Shown piece by piece: positions 1 through 6,911 of a stretch of DNA of 10,179 nucleotides. The notes below the pieces were generated by a model that searched no databases, was not told the origin of the DNA, and saw only the letters and a program-made list of their open reading frames with translations. The number at the start of each line of letters is the position of its first letter. Within the stretch, counting starts at the first letter, position 1. The stretch comes from Bacteroidales bacterium UBA1182 (GTDB taxonomy: Bacteria; Bacteroidota; Bacteroidia; Bacteroidales; Bacteroidaceae). The stretch lies in the NCBI GenBank assembly GCA_002310015.1, contig DBYQ01000070.1:1-10179 (forward strand), written 5' to 3'. A program made the translations under genes and the position numbers.

Positions 1-37
1 TGTAAACAAAAATCAGGACGGGTCAAGGTACTACGTA

Positions 38-120
38 TTGGAGCGAGCGAATGCTTGGAGCGAGACCGCGGACCCGGAGGGCCGCCAAGCTCACGTAGTG
101 AGCGCTTTTGCGTAGCAAAA
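38..120. repeat. Palindrome-rich non-coding segment (REP-like)
   Basis: No gene is seen in 1-130. The segment contains a 10-bp direct repeat TTGGAGCGAG at 38-47 and 55-64. A nested stem has outer arms GCTTGG (53-58) and CCAAGC (85-90) around an inner GC hairpin with arms 68-75 and 79-85. Two perfect hairpins follow, both with a GTA loop: GCTCAC/GTGAGC at 89-103 and TTTTGC/GCAAAA at 106-120. The density of palindromes suggests a repetitive extragenic element or a structured RNA end. Its identity is unknown, because nothing to its left is visible. Confidence 0.5.
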
Positions 121-134
121 TAAAAGGAGGCCTT

Positions 135-198
135 GAATCCTTTCACACGACAAAGGGGAGGCAAATTTTGCCTCCCCTTTGTCGGGATGAAAGGATTC
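135..198. repeat. Extended inverted repeat containing tRNA 3' end
   Basis: The terminator-like hairpin is the core of a longer inverted repeat. GAATCCTTTCA at 135-145 is the exact inverse complement of 188-198, which is part of the T loop, the 3' strand of the T stem and the start of the acceptor 3' strand of tRNA-Pro. After a small internal loop (146-147 against 185-187), pairing resumes at 148-151 with 181-184 and continues into the core hairpin. The plus strand therefore carries a degenerate inverted copy of the tRNA 3' end. Confidence 0.75.
151..181 (-). terminator. Hairpin directly 3' of tRNA-Pro
   Basis: The arms 151-164 and 168-181 pair almost perfectly (CAAAGGGGAGGCAA with its complement) around a tiny AT loop. 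The hairpin starts one base after the tRNA discriminator on the minus strand, where a 3' processing and termination signal is expected. The U-tract is weak: only the TTTG at the end of the stem, with no long T run after it. Because the hairpin is symmetric it could also act on plus-strand transcripts. Termination is inferred. Confidence 0.55.
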
Positions 199-256
199 GA
201 ACCTTCGACCACCTGGTCCCAAACCAGGCATTCTAACCGGACTGAACTACATCCCG
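182..256 (-). tRNA. tRNA-Pro (anticodon UGG)
   Basis: Read on the minus strand, a complete cloverleaf folds. The 7-bp acceptor CGGGATG (256-250) pairs with CATCCCG (189-183), followed by discriminator A at 182. The D stem is GTTC/GAAT. The anticodon stem CCTGG/CCAGG holds the loop TTTGGGA with anticodon TGG. The T arm has the loop TTCGAAT. The anticodon reads proline CCN codons, by wobble. CCA is not encoded (the next bases are CAA), as is usual for Bacteroidetes, so CCA must be added after transcription. It lies 3' of the serine palmitoyltransferase gene on the same strand but has its own promoter. Confidence 0.96.
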
Positions 257-283
257 AAAGCCCTTCTTTCCTGAAAAGCGGCA

Positions 284-315
284 CAAAGGTACACTTTTCA
301 GACAGAATCAGCAAA
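284..315 (-). promoter_or_regulatory. Promoter of tRNA-Pro
   Basis: On the minus strand a -33 TTTG (315-312) is followed by exactly 20 nt and a -7 box TACCTTTG (291-284), a full match to the Bacteroidetes sigma-ABfr consensus TTTG-N19-21-TAnnTTTG. The predicted start lies about 20-25 nt before the mature tRNA 5' end at 256. The -33 box abuts the stop codon of the upstream gene (316-318). Confidence 0.85.
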
Positions 316-1503
316 TTATTTCAAAATTTCTAAAGCCTTGAAGCACTTTACAAGCTTATCAATGGCAAAATCCACCTGCTCCTTTGTGTGGGTAGCCATC
401 AGTGAGAATCTGATAAGCGTATCATCAGGTGAACAGGCCGGCGGAACAACCGGATTCACGAATACGCCCTCATCAAACAGCATCTTGGTTACGGTAAAGG
501 TCTTTACCATATCCCTTATGTACAATGGAATGATCGGAGTTGATGTCTTGCCAATCTCAAACCCAAGCTGACGGAAACTGTTCAGTGCATAATCAGTCAG
601 CTTCCACAGATGTTCTATACGCTCAGGCTCGTTTTTCATAATCTGCAGGGCTGCACGTGCGGCTGCTGTAGCGGCCGGGGTATTGCTGGCGCTGAAGATA
701 TATGCACGTGAATGGTGACGTACAAAGTTTATTATGTCTTTGTCTGCAGCAATGAAACCGCCTATTGCAGCCAGTGACTTGCTGAAGGTACCCATTATTA
801 TCTCAACCTGATCCGTCAGGCCGTAATGGTTGCAGACTCCGCGGCCGTGATCACCCAGAACGCCCAGTCCATGAGCCTCATCCACCATTATAGCGCAATT
901 ATACTTGTCCTTGAGAGCCACTATGCCCGGCAGGTCTGCCAAATCACCCTCCATGCTGAATACGCCATCTACCACCACGAGCTTGAGCGAATCCGGCTCA
1001 CAACGTTGTAGCGTCTTCTCGAGCGATGCCATATCATTGTGTTTGAACTTAAGCGGTTTGGCAAATGAAAGACGCCTGCCGTCCACAATAGAAGCATGAT
1101 CCAACTCATCACATACCACATAATCATCCTTACCCATGAGACATGAGATAGTACCCAGGTTTGACTGGAAACCGGTTGAGTATATGATAGCCTCCTCCTT
1201 ACCAACAAATTCTGCCAGTTCTGCCTCAAACTCCTTGTGGAGGTCAAGTGTACCGTTAAGATAACGTGAACCGGCACAACCTGTGCCGTATTTCTTGACG
1301 GCCTCAACGGCAGCCTCTATTACCTTAGGATGGTTGGTAAGTCCCAGATAGGAGTTGGAGCCAAACATCAGAACCTTGCGGCCCTCCATGATTACCTCTG
1401 TGTCCTGTTTACTTGAAATACACTTATGGTACGGGTAAATATTACGCGCCATAGCTATCTGAGGCAGAGTATATTTGGCGCATCTTTCGCTTAGTTTGTT
1501 CAT
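316..1503 (-). CDS. spt: Serine palmitoyltransferase (PLP-dependent)
   Basis: A 395-residue fold-type I PLP enzyme of the alpha-oxoamine synthase family, predicted to condense L-serine with a long-chain acyl-CoA to give 3-ketosphinganine, the committed step of sphingolipid synthesis. Visible motifs are the glycine-rich GTGCAGSRYLNGT (73-85); H136 in DHASIVDG, the expected PLP-stacking histidine; D208 and H211 in VDEAHGLG; and the Schiff-base lysine K242 in GTFSKS. GTFSKS is the serine palmitoyltransferase form, whereas KBL and BioF usually have GTLGKA. PPACSPDDTLIR (354-365) supplies the probable carboxylate-binding arginine. Length and N-terminus (KYTLPQ near residue 10) agree with Bacteroides serine palmitoyltransferases as I remember them, which supports the ATG at 1503. 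The protein is cytosolic with no signal peptide. It diverges from a lipid kinase gene. The alternatives, BioF and KBL, are less likely. Confidence 0.88.
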   Translation of the reverse strand: MNKLSERCAKYTLPQIAMARNIYPYHKCISSKQDTEVIMEGRKVLMFGSNSYLGLTNHPKVIEAAVEAVKKYGTGCAGSRYLNGTLDLHKEFEAELAEFVGKEEAIIYSTGFQSNLGTISCLMGKDDYVVCDELDHASIVDGRRLSFAKPLKFKHNDMASLEKTLQRCEPDSLKLVVVDGVFSMEGDLADLPGIVALKDKYNCAIMVDEAHGLGVLGDHGRGVCNHYGLTDQVEIIMGTFSKSLAAIGGFIAADKDIINFVRHHSRAYIFSASNTPAATAAARAALQIMKNEPERIEHLWKLTDYALNSFRQLGFEIGKTSTPIIPLYIRDMVKTFTVTKMLFDEGVFVNPVVPPACSPDDTLIRFSLMATHTKEQVDFAIDKLVKCFKALEILK

Positions 1504-1510
1504 AACGGCG

Positions 1511-1518
1511 CAAAATTA
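1511..1518 (-). promoter_or_regulatory. -7 box TAATTTTG upstream of spt
   Basis: On the minus strand TAATTTTG matches TAnnTTTG exactly. It ends only 7 bases before the ATG at 1503, so the predicted start of transcription is within about 0-3 nt of the start codon. No good TTTG -33 box is visible. If the box is used, spt has an essentially leaderless mRNA. Confidence 0.6.
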
Positions 1519-1530
1519 GTTATTTTTACC

Positions 1531-1538
1531 TATCTTCG
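1531..1538 (+). promoter_or_regulatory. -7 box TATCTTCG upstream of lipid kinase
   Basis: TATCTTCG matches TAnnTTTG with one T-to-C change and lies 27 nt before the kinase ATG, implying a leader of about 20 nt. It sits back to back with the spt promoter in a 62-bp divergent intergenic region. No clear -33 box is seen. Confidence 0.5.
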
Positions 1539-1565
1539 CATCTGTAATAGCGCCTTTTATTTATA

Positions 1566-2465
1566 ATGAGTTCAAAAAGGAAAATCGTGTTTGTATATAA
1601 CCCCATTTCAGGAGGTCGCAGGCTGATACCTGTGGTCCCCATCATTGAGAGGTTTACAAACCGTGATCTATATGATTTTGAAATCGTTTCTACCGATCAT
1701 AAAGGGCACTCCACAGAACTTGCACGCCAGTATGCCGCTAAAAACTATGATGCCGTCATTGCCGTGGGAGGTGACGGAACGGTGAATGAGGTGGGCTGCG
1801 GTCTCATAGGGACAGACACTGCACTCGGTATTATCCCCTGCGGTTCAGGTAACGGACTGGCACGCCACTTAGGCATACCCATCGACCCATATAAAGCGGT
1901 AAAATGGTTAAACAAATCAAGGTTCACTGAGATTGACTACGGAATGATGGAGAACCAACCGTTTTTCTGTACTTGTGGCGTAGGTTTCGACGCCAAGGTA
2001 AGTGACGCTTTCTCCAAGTCAAGCTCACGTGGCATACTGACCTATTTAGAGAGCATCATGAAGGAGGTTGCCACCTATCACAATGAGACCTACAAGCTTT
2101 CATTCGATAATTCCAGCGAGACATTTGAGGCATTCTTCATAACCTGCGCCAATGCTGACCAATGGGGCAACAACGCCTACATAGCCCCCACAGCATCACT
2201 TCAGGACGGGCTTTTGGATGTAATAGCCGCCCATCCGTTCACCGTAATCGATGCACCGCTCATAGCTTTCCAGCTGTTCAACAGGCTCATTGACAAGAAC
2301 CCTAAAGTTGATGTACGCAAGTGCAGCAGGGTTACCATAACACGTAACTCGGAAGGTCCGGCTCATTTTGACGGAGAGCCGGTAATGATGGGCAAGGTAA
2401 TACACATTGAACTGGTATCGGGAGGGCTTAAGGTCCTCATCCCCGACAAGCATCACGGCATCTGA
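1566..2465 (+). CDS. Diacylglycerol/sphingosine-kinase-family lipid kinase
   Basis: A 299-residue member of the DAGK catalytic family (YegS/BmrU-like), which uses ATP to phosphorylate a lipid hydroxyl. The N-terminal nucleotide-binding domain shows YNPISGG (residues 11-17), the signature GGDGT (68-72) and CGSGNGLARHLG (92-103). The C-terminal beta-rich domain ends with the conserved DGEP (269-272), where metal and catalytic residues lie in this family. There is no signal peptide or membrane segment, so it is probably cytosolic and membrane-associated. The ATG at 1566 is the first in frame after the promoter. The family includes diacylglycerol, sphingosine, ceramide and NAD kinases, and sequence alone does not give the substrate. 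Being divergent from serine palmitoyltransferase makes a long-chain base or ceramide a reasonable guess, but diacylglycerol recycling is equally possible. The 3' end overlaps the convergent methyltransferase gene by 13 bp. Confidence 0.88.
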   Translation: MSSKRKIVFVYNPISGGRRLIPVVPIIERFTNRDLYDFEIVSTDHKGHSTELARQYAAKNYDAVIAVGGDGTVNEVGCGLIGTDTALGIIPCGSGNGLARHLGIPIDPYKAVKWLNKSRFTEIDYGMMENQPFFCTCGVGFDAKVSDAFSKSSSRGILTYLESIMKEVATYHNETYKLSFDNSSETFEAFFITCANADQWGNNAYIAPTASLQDGLLDVIAAHPFTVIDAPLIAFQLFNRLIDKNPKVDVRKCSRVTITRNSEGPAHFDGEPVMMGKVIHIELVSGGLKVLIPDKHHGI

Positions 2466-3163
2466 TATTTAAGGTAAAAATCCTTTACAAGCGCTATATA
2501 CTCCGGCGTCTCCTCGCCATCAGTTCCGCACATCTCCAAAACACAGATATCCAATGTGGGGCAATGCCTGCCGAAAGCCACTAGTGAACGCTTGGGCGTT
2601 TTGCCTGCCACTGTTACCACATCTGTCCTACGGCACATCTCAAGTCCGTTAGCAACAGCACATTTGGCAAACGTCTCAACAGAATCATAAGGCAGCACCA
2701 GACAAAGCAATCCGTCATCAGCCAGCAGCCTGGCAGCAGATGCAGCCAGCGTCTCATAGCTCAAGGAATCATTATGCCGGGCAGTGTTACGTCCTGAATC
2801 AGGACAACGCAGCGAATCGCGGAAATAAGGCGGATTGCACACTATCCGGTCATACTTGACGCCTGTAAAATCAGCAATATCAGTATGCTTAACCGCAATC
2901 CTGTCCGCCCATGGTGAATTGGCGGCATTCATTCCTGCCTGCTCGGCCGCAGCGGCATCGATTTCAACGGCAGTCACGCTGCCTGCACCACGCTGAGCGG
3001 CCATAAGCGCTATCAGGCCCGTACCGGTGCCGATGTCAAGCACGCTTAAACCCGCACTTATGGGAAACCAGGCACCAAGCAGGACACCGTCAGTGCCCAC
3101 CTTCATGGAGCACCTCTCCTGCTCTATGCTGAATTGCTTGAATTTGAACCAGCTGTTTGACAT
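2453..3163 (-). CDS. trmN6: tRNA1(Val) A37 N6-methyltransferase, TrmN6-like
   Basis: A 236-residue class I SAM-dependent methyltransferase of the YfiC/TrmN6 family, expected to add N6-methyl to A37 of a valine tRNA. The N-terminus FKFKQFSIEQERCSMKVGTD is typical of the family. Motif I is VLDIGTGTGL (41-50), the acidic residue that binds SAM ribose lies in AVEID (65-69), and the catalytic motif IV is NPPYF (110-114), as in N6-adenine methyltransferases. A longer reading frame from GTG at 3187 exists, but that codon lies inside the -7 promoter box (3187-3194) and adds residues the family lacks. The ATG at 3161-3163 is therefore chosen, about 20 nt after the predicted transcription start. The gene is convergent with the lipid kinase and divergent from lon. 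The exact tRNA target is inferred from the family. Confidence 0.87.
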   Translation of the reverse strand: MSNSWFKFKQFSIEQERCSMKVGTDGVLLGAWFPISAGLSVLDIGTGTGLIALMAAQRGAGSVTAVEIDAAAAEQAGMNAANSPWADRIAVKHTDIADFTGVKYDRIVCNPPYFRDSLRCPDSGRNTARHNDSLSYETLAASAARLLADDGLLCLVLPYDSVETFAKCAVANGLEMCRRTDVVTVAGKTPKRSLVAFGRHCPTLDICVLEMCGTDGEETPEYIALVKDFYLKYQMP

Positions 3164-3186
3164 CGGACAAATAACATTTACGGTCA

Positions 3187-3194
3187 CAAAAGTA
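3187..3194 (-). promoter_or_regulatory. -7 box TACTTTTG of trmN6
   Basis: On the minus strand TACTTTTG is an exact TAnnTTTG match, 23 nt before the ATG at 3163. The in-frame GTG that would lengthen the protein is made of its last base plus the next two, so that codon would not be in the mRNA. No TTTG -33 box is apparent. Confidence 0.7.
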
Positions 3195-3256
3195 CTTTTT
3201 TTGTTTTATTCATAGGTTTTGACGGCACAAATAGCTGTTCCTTGCGCGCGTTTTAT

Positions 3257-3264
3257 TACTTTTG
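3257..3264 (+). promoter_or_regulatory. -7 box TACTTTTG of the lon operon
   Basis: TACTTTTG matches TAnnTTTG exactly and lies 22 nt upstream of the lon ATG at 3287, giving a leader of about 17 nt. A consensus -33 TTTG is not present at 19-21 nt. As the gaps between the next genes are only 4-8 bp, this is probably the main promoter for all four genes to 9259. I see no heat-shock inverted repeat of CIRCE type near it. Confidence 0.7.
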
Positions 3265-3286
3265 CAGATTATTTGCAGAATTATAT

Positions 3287-5761
3287 ATGTTCACGAAGAA
3301 ACACTCTGAAGAATCTTTTGACGAATCTAACCCCTCATTCTCAATGATTGCTGATTTTGACGGCAATGAGAACGGCTTTTTTGAATCGGAGATGGATGAA
3401 GTGGTGCCTGTGCTCCCGCTCAGGAACATGGTGCTTTTCCCTACCGTTGTGATGCCGGTAACCGTTGGGCGCAAATCGTCACTTAAACTGATACAAAACG
3501 CCTCTGCTGAGAGCAAGCAGATAGCAGTTTTCTGCCAGAAAGACCCTGATACTGAAAATCCCGGATTGAATGACCTCTACTCCACAGGTGTATTGGCCAA
3601 GGTAATACGCGTGTTCGATATGCCCGACCAGACCACCACAGTGGTACTGCAGGGTATGCAGCGCATCAAACTCAAGAGCATAATTGATAATGAGCCCTAC
3701 CTGATAGGCACCGCCGATGTGTTCCCTGAGGTACTGCCCCCTACCCGCAGCAAGGAGTTCAAGGCTATTGTGGATTCATGCAAGGATGCCGCTATAAAGT
3801 ATGTAAAGCTGTCTGACAACATTCAGCCCGATGCCGCATTCGCGCTCAAGAATATATCCAACGGACTGTTCCTGATAAACTTCATCTGCGCAAACCTGCC
3901 CTTTGACATCAAGGAGAAGGCACGTCTGTTGCGTGAGGGAACCTGCTCAAGCCGTGCACTGAGCCTACTCTCACTGCTTAACCGTGAGATACAGTTGGCA
4001 GAGCTCAAGATGAGCATACAGCGCCGCACCCATGAGGATATTGACAAGCAGCAGAAGGAGTATTTCCTGCAGCAGGAGCTCAAGAACATTCAGGATGAGC
4101 TGGGCGGAAGCGTCCAGGACCAGGATATTGAAGAGATGCGCCTCAAGGCCGGCCAGAAGAAATGGAGCGATGAGGTACGCAAGATTTTTGAGAAGGAGCT
4201 GGTCAAGCTGGAACGCACCAACTCCCAGTCACCTGACTATAACGTGCAGCTCTCATACCTGCAGACTGTACTGAGCCTGCCTTGGGGTGAGTTCACCAAG
4301 GACAACCTTGATATGGACAATGCCCGAAAGGCCCTTGACAAGGACCACTACGGTCTGGAGAAAGTAAAGGAGCGTATCCTGGAGCATCTGGCCGTGATGA
4401 AGCTGCGCGGTGATTTCAAATCACCCATCCTGTGTCTCTACGGCCCTCCCGGAGTTGGTAAGACATCACTGGGACTCTCCATAGCAAACGCCTTGAAGCG
4501 CAAATACGTACGCATATCACTGGGCGGTCTGCATGATGAGGCTGAGATCCGCGGACACCGCAAGACCTATATCGGCGCAATGCCTGGCCGTATCATCAAG
4601 GGACTGGCCAAAGCCGGTTCATCCAATCCCGTGTTCATTCTCGATGAGATTGACAAGGTGAGCCAGATGACCACACAGGGTGATCCCTCATCGGCCATGC
4701 TTGAGGTACTGGATCCAGAGCAGAACATAGCATTCCATGACAACTATCTGGATATTGACTATGACCTGTCAAAGGTTATGTTCATAGCTACAGCAAACAA
4801 CATCAATACAATACCTGCTCCCCTGCTGGACCGTATGGAACTGATTGAGGTGAGCGGATACATCACAGAGGAGAAGATTGAGATTGCCAAGCGCCACCTC
4901 ATTCCCAAGGAGATGGAGGCCAACGGTCTCAAGAAAGGCTCCCTGAACATTACCAAGCCTGCCATTGAGGCCATCATTGAGAGTTACACACGTGAATCTG
5001 GCGTACGTGAACTGGACAAGAAGATTGGCAAGATATGCCGCAAGACCGCTTGCAAGTATGCCAATGATGCCGATTTCGGCAAGATGACCGTAAAACCGGC
5101 AGACCTCAAGGAACTCCTGGGCACCAAGCCCTACTCCCGTGACAAGTACCAGGGTAATGACTATGCCGGCGTGGTGACAGGTCTGGCCTGGACTGCCGTA
5201 GGCGGTGAGATACTGTTCGTTGAGACCAGCCTGAGCCGCGGCAAGGAGGGCAAGCTTACCCTTACAGGTAATCTGGGTGATGTGATGAAGGAGTCAGCAA
5301 TGCTGGCCATGGAGTATATCCGTGCCCACGCCAAACTGCTGAGTCTGGATCCCGCAGTGTTCAACTCATGGAACGTGCATATCCACGTACCTGAGGGTGC
5401 GATACCCAAGGACGGCCCGTCAGCCGGCATAACAATGGCCACATCAATCGCATCGGCCTTTACACAGCGCAAGGTACGTGCCAATCTGGCTATGACAGGT
5501 GAGATTACACTGCGCGGCAAGGTGCTGCCCGTGGGTGGCATTCGCGAGAAGATACTGGCCGCCAAACGCGCCGGAATAACTGACATAATTCTCTGCGCAG
5601 AGAACAAGCGTGACATAGAAGAGATTCCTGCAGAGTATCTGAGCGGCGTGGAATTCCACTACGTAAACAACATAAGTGAAGTGTGGAAGATAGCCCTTCT
5701 TGATGAGAAGGTGGCCGATGCCCAGGAGATAGTCCCAATTCAACAACCTGAAAAACAATAA
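3287..5761 (+). CDS. lon: ATP-dependent protease Lon
   Basis: An 824-residue LonA-type serine protease that unfolds and degrades damaged and regulatory proteins in the cytoplasm as a hexameric ring. The N-terminal substrate domain begins with VPVLPLRNMVLFP, and a coiled helical region with KEYFLQQELKNIQDELG follows. The AAA+ module has Walker A GPPGVGKTS (386-394) and Walker B VFILDEIDK (449-457). The C-terminal protease domain has catalytic S712 in KDGPSAG and K755 in VGGIREK, the Ser-Lys dyad 43 residues apart as in E. coli Lon. All key residues are present and the length is normal. The frame can be extended to TTG at 3242, but that codon lies upstream of the -7 box at 3257-3264, so the ATG at 3287 is chosen. 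It is the first gene of the lon-tgt-permease-helicase operon. Confidence 0.97.
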   Translation: MFTKKHSEESFDESNPSFSMIADFDGNENGFFESEMDEVVPVLPLRNMVLFPTVVMPVTVGRKSSLKLIQNASAESKQIAVFCQKDPDTENPGLNDLYSTGVLAKVIRVFDMPDQTTTVVLQGMQRIKLKSIIDNEPYLIGTADVFPEVLPPTRSKEFKAIVDSCKDAAIKYVKLSDNIQPDAAFALKNISNGLFLINFICANLPFDIKEKARLLREGTCSSRALSLLSLLNREIQLAELKMSIQRRTHEDIDKQQKEYFLQQELKNIQDELGGSVQDQDIEEMRLKAGQKKWSDEVRKIFEKELVKLERTNSQSPDYNVQLSYLQTVLSLPWGEFTKDNLDMDNARKALDKDHYGLEKVKERILEHLAVMKLRGDFKSPILCLYGPPGVGKTSLGLSIANALKRKYVRISLGGLHDEAEIRGHRKTYIGAMPGRIIKGLAKAGSSNPVFILDEIDKVSQMTTQGDPSSAMLEVLDPEQNIAFHDNYLDIDYDLSKVMFIATANNINTIPAPLLDRMELIEVSGYITEEKIEIAKRHLIPKEMEANGLKKGSLNITKPAIEAIIESYTRESGVRELDKKIGKICRKTACKYANDADFGKMTVKPADLKELLGTKPYSRDKYQGNDYAGVVTGLAWTAVGGEILFVETSLSRGKEGKLTLTGNLGDVMKESAMLAMEYIRAHAKLLSLDPAVFNSWNVHIHVPEGAIPKDGPSAGITMATSIASAFTQRKVRANLAMTGEITLRGKVLPVGGIREKILAAKRAGITDIILCAENKRDIEEIPAEYLSGVEFHYVNNISEVWKIALLDEKVADAQEIVPIQQPEKQ

Positions 5762-5765
5762 GGCT

Positions 5766-6905
5766 TTGAAAGGATTGACATTTGAACTCCAGCATACTGA
5801 CGGCACCAGCCATGCCAGGGCCGGCAAGATCACAACCGGACACGGCGTGATAGAGACCCCCATTTTCATGCCCGTGGGCACAGTGGGGTCTGTAAAGACC
5901 GTGCAGGTGCCGGAACTCAAGAATGACATCAAGGCCCAGATTATCCTGGGCAACACATACCATCTCTACCTGCGTCCGGGACTTGATGTCCTTGAAAAGG
6001 CAGGCGGACTGCATAAATTCAACAGCGTTGACCTGCCCATGCTGACTGACAGCGGAGGGTTCCAGGTGTTCTCACTTACCGGCCTGCGTAAGATGACTGA
6101 GGAGGGTGTTACATTCCAGTCACACATAGACGGCTCACGTCACCTGTTCACCCCTGAGCGCGTCATGGACATTGAGCGCAGCATAGGCGCTGACATCATG
6201 ATGGCGTTTGATGAGTGCTGTCCCGGTGATGCCGACTACAAGTACGCCAAGAAATCAATGGAGCGCACCCACCGCTGGCTGGACCGCTGTGTGCAGCGTT
6301 TTGGTGAAACCGAGCCCAAGTACGGCTATCATCAGTCGCTGTTCCCAATTGTTCAGGGCTGCGTCTATAAGGACCTGCGCTCTGCATCGGCCGAATATAT
6401 TGCATCAAAAGGCGCTGAGGGTAATGCCATAGGCGGACTGGCCGTAGGTGAGCCCACCGAGGTCATGTATGAGATGATTGACCTGGTACACGGAATCCTG
6501 CCGCAGGACAAGCCGCGCTACCTGATGGGCGTAGGCACCCCTGCCAACATACTTGAGGCCATTGCACTTGGAGTTGACATGTTTGACTGCGTAATGCCCA
6601 CCCGCAACGGCCGTAACGCAATGCTGTTCACCAAAGACGGCATAATAAACATACGCAACAAGAAATGGGAGGATGCCTTTGAACCCATTGAGGCCGATGG
6701 TGCATCATACGTGGATACGCTCTACACCAAGGCCTATCTGCACCACCTGTTCAAGGCGCAGGAGTATCTGGCCCTGCAGATTGCATCCCTGCACAATCTG
6801 GCCTTCTACCTGTGGCTGGTACGTGAGGCCCGTAAGCATATTCTGGCCGATGACTACCACACATGGAAGGATATTATGGTAAAACGTGTAATGCAACGCA
6901 TATAA
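5766..6905 (+). CDS. tgt: tRNA-guanine transglycosylase Tgt
   Basis: A 379-residue enzyme that exchanges guanine 34 in tRNAs with GUN anticodons (Asp, Asn, His, Tyr) for a queuosine precursor. The TIM barrel shows D95 in DSGGFQVFS (substrate recognition/general acid), GGLAVGEP (223-230), and D274 in DMFDCVMPTRNGRN, the expected nucleophile. GGLAVGE is the form found in preQ1-using bacterial enzymes. The start is probably TTG at 5766, 4 bp after the lon stop; no ATG lies nearby and the N-terminus fits the family. The odd feature is the C-terminal region, where E. coli and Zymomonas enzymes have zinc ligands CxCxxC. Here the sequence before AYLHH is ADGASYVDTLYTK, with none of the three cysteines. 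I recall similar sequences in Bacteroides, so this may be a group trait rather than decay. Confidence 0.95.
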   Translation: MKGLTFELQHTDGTSHARAGKITTGHGVIETPIFMPVGTVGSVKTVQVPELKNDIKAQIILGNTYHLYLRPGLDVLEKAGGLHKFNSVDLPMLTDSGGFQVFSLTGLRKMTEEGVTFQSHIDGSRHLFTPERVMDIERSIGADIMMAFDECCPGDADYKYAKKSMERTHRWLDRCVQRFGETEPKYGYHQSLFPIVQGCVYKDLRSASAEYIASKGAEGNAIGGLAVGEPTEVMYEMIDLVHGILPQDKPRYLMGVGTPANILEAIALGVDMFDCVMPTRNGRNAMLFTKDGIINIRNKKWEDAFEPIEADGASYVDTLYTKAYLHHLFKAQEYLALQIASLHNLAFYLWLVREARKHILADDYHTWKDIMVKRVMQRI

Positions 6906-6911
6906 TCAGCT

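Noticed and set aside
151..181. CRISPR or tandem-repeat array at the left or right edge of the window
   Set aside because: The CAAAGGGG words at 151, 10151 and 10161 are short, few and not regularly spaced with spacers. There is no array and no cas gene.
133..333. Plus-strand 66-residue frame over the tRNA-Pro region
   Set aside because: It lies across the tRNA gene, its hairpin and the tRNA promoter, has no recognisable protein features and starts from a non-ATG codon. It is an accidental frame.
316..1503. 8-amino-7-oxononanoate synthase (BioF) or glycine C-acetyltransferase (Kbl)
   Set aside because: Same fold family, but the PLP-lysine motif GTFSKS and the overall match to remembered Bacteroides sequences favour serine palmitoyltransferase; no biotin or threonine-degradation genes are nearby.
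5444..6014. Long minus-strand frames opposite lon and tgt (151-170 residues)
   Set aside because: They are antisense to strongly conserved coding sequence, have low-complexity unlikely compositions and lack promoters. They are shadows of the real genes.
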